Shown piece after piece: positions 61,463-64,000 of a DNA stretch of 64,000 nucleotides. Under the pieces are notes generated by a model, which saw only the letters and a list, made by a program, of their open reading frames with translations, made no database searches and was not told the origin of the DNA. Made by a program: the position numbers and the translations under genes. Source of the stretch: Hymenobacter sp. PAMC 26628 (GTDB taxonomy: Bacteria > Bacteroidota > Bacteroidia > Cytophagales > Hymenobacteraceae); assembly GCF_001562275.1 (NCBI RefSeq), contig NZ_CP014304.1:806001-870000 (forward strand), read 5' to 3'. The stretch's first letter is position 1. Every line of letters begins with the position of its first letter.

Positions 61463-61599
61463 GAATTAAAAATGGGGCTGCTATTATTTCTAATCAGATG
61501 CCGGCCGCACTGGACTTGCTCGCGCAATTGGGGCCTAAAACGGGGCGCTGGGGCCCTGGCATTGCTCGTTTTTAATTTGTCATTTTTAATTTTTAATTC
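61442..61599. repeat. AATTAAAAATTA inverted repeat pair, locus 3 (inside coding sequence)
   Basis: Arms at 61442-61473 (GAATTAAAAATTAAAAATTAGGAATT...) and 61569-61599 (TTTTTAATTTGTCATTTTTAATTTTTAATTC) are inverted. The left arm encodes the end of the PorV-like protein and the next start codon. The right arm encodes the hydrophobic core of the next protein's signal peptide. Confidence 0.8.
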
Positions 61600-63658
61600 A
61601 GCAAAAGCCCAGGACTACCCGCGCCGCCCGCCCGACCTCGACCGGCTGACGCAGGAGTTGTTTGCCGAAATCCAGAGCGACCAGGTGCCGGTGGAGGACA
61701 TCTACGAGACGTTGCTCAACTACTACCAGGCGCCGCTCAACCTCAACGCCGCCACCCGAGAAGACCTCCGCGCCCTGCTGCTGCTCTCCGAAACCCAGAT
61801 TACCAGCCTACTGCGCCACCGCGAGGCCAACGGCCTGCTGCTGAGCGTATATGAGCTGCAAAGCATCGAGGGATTCGATTTGCGCACCATTGGCCGCATC
61901 CTGCCGTTTGTGGCCGTGGCCGGGGGCGACGGGCGCGCCGCGCGGGGCCCCCTGTGGCAGCGCATTCTGCACGAAGACAACAACTACGCGCTGCTGCGCT
62001 ACGAGCGGGTGCTGCAAACCCGCCAGGGCTACACCGCGCCCACGCTCTACCAGGGGCGGCCCACGCTGCGCTACCTCGGGGGCCCCGACAAGCTGGCCCT
62101 GCGCTACCGGGCCAGCCACAGCCAGGATTTCAGCGTGGGCTTTTCGCTCGAAAAAGACGCCGGCGAGCCCTGGGCTTGGCAGCCGGGCCAGGGCCGGGTG
62201 GGGTTCGACTATTTCTCGGCCCACCTGGTGCTGCAAGCGCGGGGGCGCTGGAAAACCATTGCCCTGGGCGACTACCAATTGCAATTCGGGCAGGGGCTGC
62301 TGCTCTCGTCGGGCTTCGCGGTGGGGAAGGGGGCGGAGGTGATTACCACCGTGCGGCGCTCGTCGGTGGGGGTGCGGCCCTACGCGGGGCTGCTGGAGAA
62401 TTCGTTTTTTCGGGGCGGGGCCGCCACCTACCAGCTGGGGCCCCGGTGGGAGGCCACGGCCTTCGCCTCGCACCGCAACGCCGACGCCAACCTGCGCCAA
62501 ACCCAGGACTCGCTGGCTGCCTACGACGAGTTCAGCTCGGGCCTCATCTACACCGGCCTGCACCGCACGGCCACCGAGCTGGCTAACCGCCACCGCCTGG
62601 CCGAAACCGTGGGCGGCGGCCACCTCGGCTACGCCAGCGCCAACGGCGACCTGGCCGTAGGCCTCAGCGCCGTGGGCACGCACTACGGCACGGCCCTGCT
62701 CAAGCGCCCCGAATCGTACAACCTGTTCGAGTTCAGCGGGAAGAACAACCTGGCCCTGGGCCTGCACTACAGCTACGTGTGGCGCAACCTGCTGCTGTTT
62801 GGCGAAACGGCGCGCACCACCGGCGGGGCCCTGGGCACCGTGAACGGCCTGCTCGCCAGCCTGGGCCCCGCCGTGGACGCGGCCGTGCTGGTGCGCCACT
62901 ACCCGGCCGATTTCCACTCGCTCTACGGCAACGCGTTCGGCGAAAACTACCGCAACATCAACGAGAGCGGCGTGTACTTCGGGCTGAAAATCCGGCCCGC
63001 GCCGCGCTGGGAGGTCAGCGCATATTACGATCAGTTCAGCTTCCCGTGGCTGCGCTACCGCGTGGGGGCCCCCAGCCGCGGCCACGACGCGCTGCTGCGC
63101 CTGGCCTACACGCCCAGCAAAACCACGATTCTCTCGACCCAACTGCGCCAGCGCCTCAAGCCGCGCGACCTGCCCACGAGCCCCGACTTCCCGGTGCCGT
63201 TGCCTGGCAACTACTTACAGCAAAGCCTACTGCTTTACTACGACGCGGCCCTCAGCCCGGCCCTGGAAGTGCGCACCCGCCTGCAAGCCTCCCGCCTGCG
63301 CCTCGACGACGTCCAGCCCTGGCAGGCGGGCTACGTGCTGGCCCAGGACGTGGCCTACCGCTTCGGGAGGGCCCTGAAGCTGACGGCCCGCTACGCCGTC
63401 TTCGACGCCGACAGCTATGATGTGCGCCAGTACGTGTACGAGTCCGACGTGTGGCTGGCCGTGTCGGTGCCGGCCCTCTACGGGCAGGGCACGCGGGCCT
63501 ACGCGCTAGCCGAAATCCGTCTGGGCAAGCCCCTCACGCTGTGGCTGCGCTACGCCGAAACCCGCTACCGCCACCAAACCACCGTGGGCACCGGCCTGGA
63601 AACCATCCAGGGCCCCGCCCGCAGCGAGGTGAAGGCGCAGCTGCGCTACAAGTTTTGA
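61472..63658 (+). CDS. helix-hairpin-helix plus outer-membrane beta-barrel protein
   Basis: A 728-residue protein. The signal peptide core is LALLVFNLSFLIFNS, then AKAQD (about 30-48), partly encoded by a repeat. An upstream ATG at 61472 gives an unusually long charged N-region. Residues about 75-150 hold ComEA-type helix-hairpin-helix units (PLNLNAATREDLRALLLLSE, SVYELQSIEGFDLRTIGRI). The remaining ~570 residues are amphipathic beta strands typical of an outer-membrane barrel, ending in an aromatic (YKF). This HHH-barrel type is common in Bacteroidota, with no proven role. It follows the PorV-like gene by 9 nt, so the two are co-expressed. Confidence 0.78.
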   Translation: MGLLLFLIRCRPHWTCSRNWGLKRGAGALALLVFNLSFLIFNSAKAQDYPRRPPDLDRLTQELFAEIQSDQVPVEDIYETLLNYYQAPLNLNAATREDLRALLLLSETQITSLLRHREANGLLLSVYELQSIEGFDLRTIGRILPFVAVAGGDGRAARGPLWQRILHEDNNYALLRYERVLQTRQGYTAPTLYQGRPTLRYLGGPDKLALRYRASHSQDFSVGFSLEKDAGEPWAWQPGQGRVGFDYFSAHLVLQARGRWKTIALGDYQLQFGQGLLLSSGFAVGKGAEVITTVRRSSVGVRPYAGLLENSFFRGGAATYQLGPRWEATAFASHRNADANLRQTQDSLAAYDEFSSGLIYTGLHRTATELANRHRLAETVGGGHLGYASANGDLAVGLSAVGTHYGTALLKRPESYNLFEFSGKNNLALGLHYSYVWRNLLLFGETARTTGGALGTVNGLLASLGPAVDAAVLVRHYPADFHSLYGNAFGENYRNINESGVYFGLKIRPAPRWEVSAYYDQFSFPWLRYRVGAPSRGHDALLRLAYTPSKTTILSTQLRQRLKPRDLPTSPDFPVPLPGNYLQQSLLLYYDAALSPALEVRTRLQASRLRLDDVQPWQAGYVLAQDVAYRFGRALKLTARYAVFDADSYDVRQYVYESDVWLAVSVPALYGQGTRAYALAEIRLGKPLTLWLRYAETRYRHQTTVGTGLETIQGPARSEVKAQLRYKF

Positions 63659-63694
63659 ACGGGGGCTGCTTTTAAGGATCTCAGAGGTCAACGA

Positions 63695-64000
63695 TCATAA
63701 CTTCACTACCCTTCGGTACGAAGCAGTGCCGTTATCATTTATTCTTAACGTATACGTGCCACTGCACCAATTACTTGTGAGTAGTTGCAAGCTACCGTCT
63801 GGCATTGGTATAGTTTGCACCGCTATAATCCTTCCAAGAATGTCCGTGACGGAGAGCTGTGTTGTCCGAAAAGTTTTGCTAGACCGAATAGTAAGTACGT
63901 CCTTCACCGGGTTAGGAGAAGCGGAGAAATCTAACGTGAGAACTGCATTCGTAGTCGTTGACAACGCCGTTTTTAGTTGGTTAAGTCTATAACGCCTCAA
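63695..64000 (-). CDS. C-terminal part of a T9SS type A sorting-domain protein
   Basis: Only the last 101 codons are in the window; the 5' part lies beyond the right edge. The visible part is the type IX secretion C-terminal domain: FSASPNPVKDVLTIRSS, LSVTDILGRII, GTYTLRIN and RRVVKL at the end. The passenger domain is not visible. This segment is noticeably AT-richer than the rest of the window and uses many A/T-ending codons, so it may be acquired or poorly expressed. Confidence 0.8.
   Translation of the reverse strand: MRRYRLNQLKTALSTTTNAVLTLDFSASPNPVKDVLTIRSSKTFRTTQLSVTDILGRIIAVQTIPMPDGSLQLLTSNWCSGTYTLRINDNGTASYRRVVKL

Overview
This window looks like a chromosomal segment from a high-GC Bacteroidota bacterium of the Hymenobacter type (Cytophagales, Hymenobacteraceae). 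The evidence is: proteins ending in type IX secretion (T9SS) sorting domains; paired outer-membrane barrel genes typical of the phylum; an F1 beta/epsilon pair (atpD-atpC) separate from other ATP synthase genes; a very short epsilon subunit; no convincing Shine-Dalgarno sites before most starts; and TACCTTTG-type -7 promoter elements just upstream of many start codons. The genus is inferred from gene content and style, not from a marker gene.

Layout. 1-9 kb: the edge of a CHASE3 sensor gene, a TrmH-type RNA methyltransferase, a coiled-coil protein, a GH2 beta-galactosidase, a DUF6630-like protein, typA/bipA, a lipoprotein MsrB, a DUF3050 protein and a small lipoprotein. 9-20 kb: a Lys/Ala/Pro-rich nucleoid-type protein, metG, pth, rplY, a CocE/NonD hydrolase, an aquaporin-like channel, katG and prs. 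20-29 kb: tRNA-Gln(UUG), atpD-atpC, an AI-2E family membrane protein, a large secreted S8/S53-like protease with PKD domains and a T9SS tail, and a trans-sulfuration PLP enzyme.

29-42 kb is the accessory part. It holds a SRPBCC-DoxX / DUF4166 / desaturase group, a broken NmrA-type gene, a three-gene set resembling the UDP-bacillosamine pathway (aminotransferase, NeuD/PglD acetyltransferase, PglC-type sugar transferase), ispE, a DASH-type photolyase/cryptochrome, an EamA transporter, an LptF/LptG-type permease and tgt. Six copies of a palindromic repeat of about 100 bp lie between these genes. I see this repeat only between 30.1 and 40.2 kb.

42-57 kb is mostly housekeeping: GT2 glycosyltransferase plus ECF sigma factor, a DUF2975/XRE pair with a large operator-like dyad, rsmG, a YheT hydrolase, rpsT, pyk, an IPExxxVDY protein, acpP-fabF-rnc, nadE, a second sigma factor with a small membrane partner, and lgt. 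An IS630-type element at 57.3-58.3 kb sits exactly in the stop codon of a lipoprotein gene. The right end carries yidD, a YgjP-type metallopeptidase, a pair of outer-membrane barrel genes and the AT-richer tail of another T9SS cargo gene.

The strongest unusual signal is in non-coding structure. At least four unrelated families of inverted-repeat elements sit at gene ends, and several overlap start codons, stop codons or coding ends. One locus (metG/pth) is a perfect 86-bp palindrome. I found no CRISPR array, prophage or recognisable defence island.
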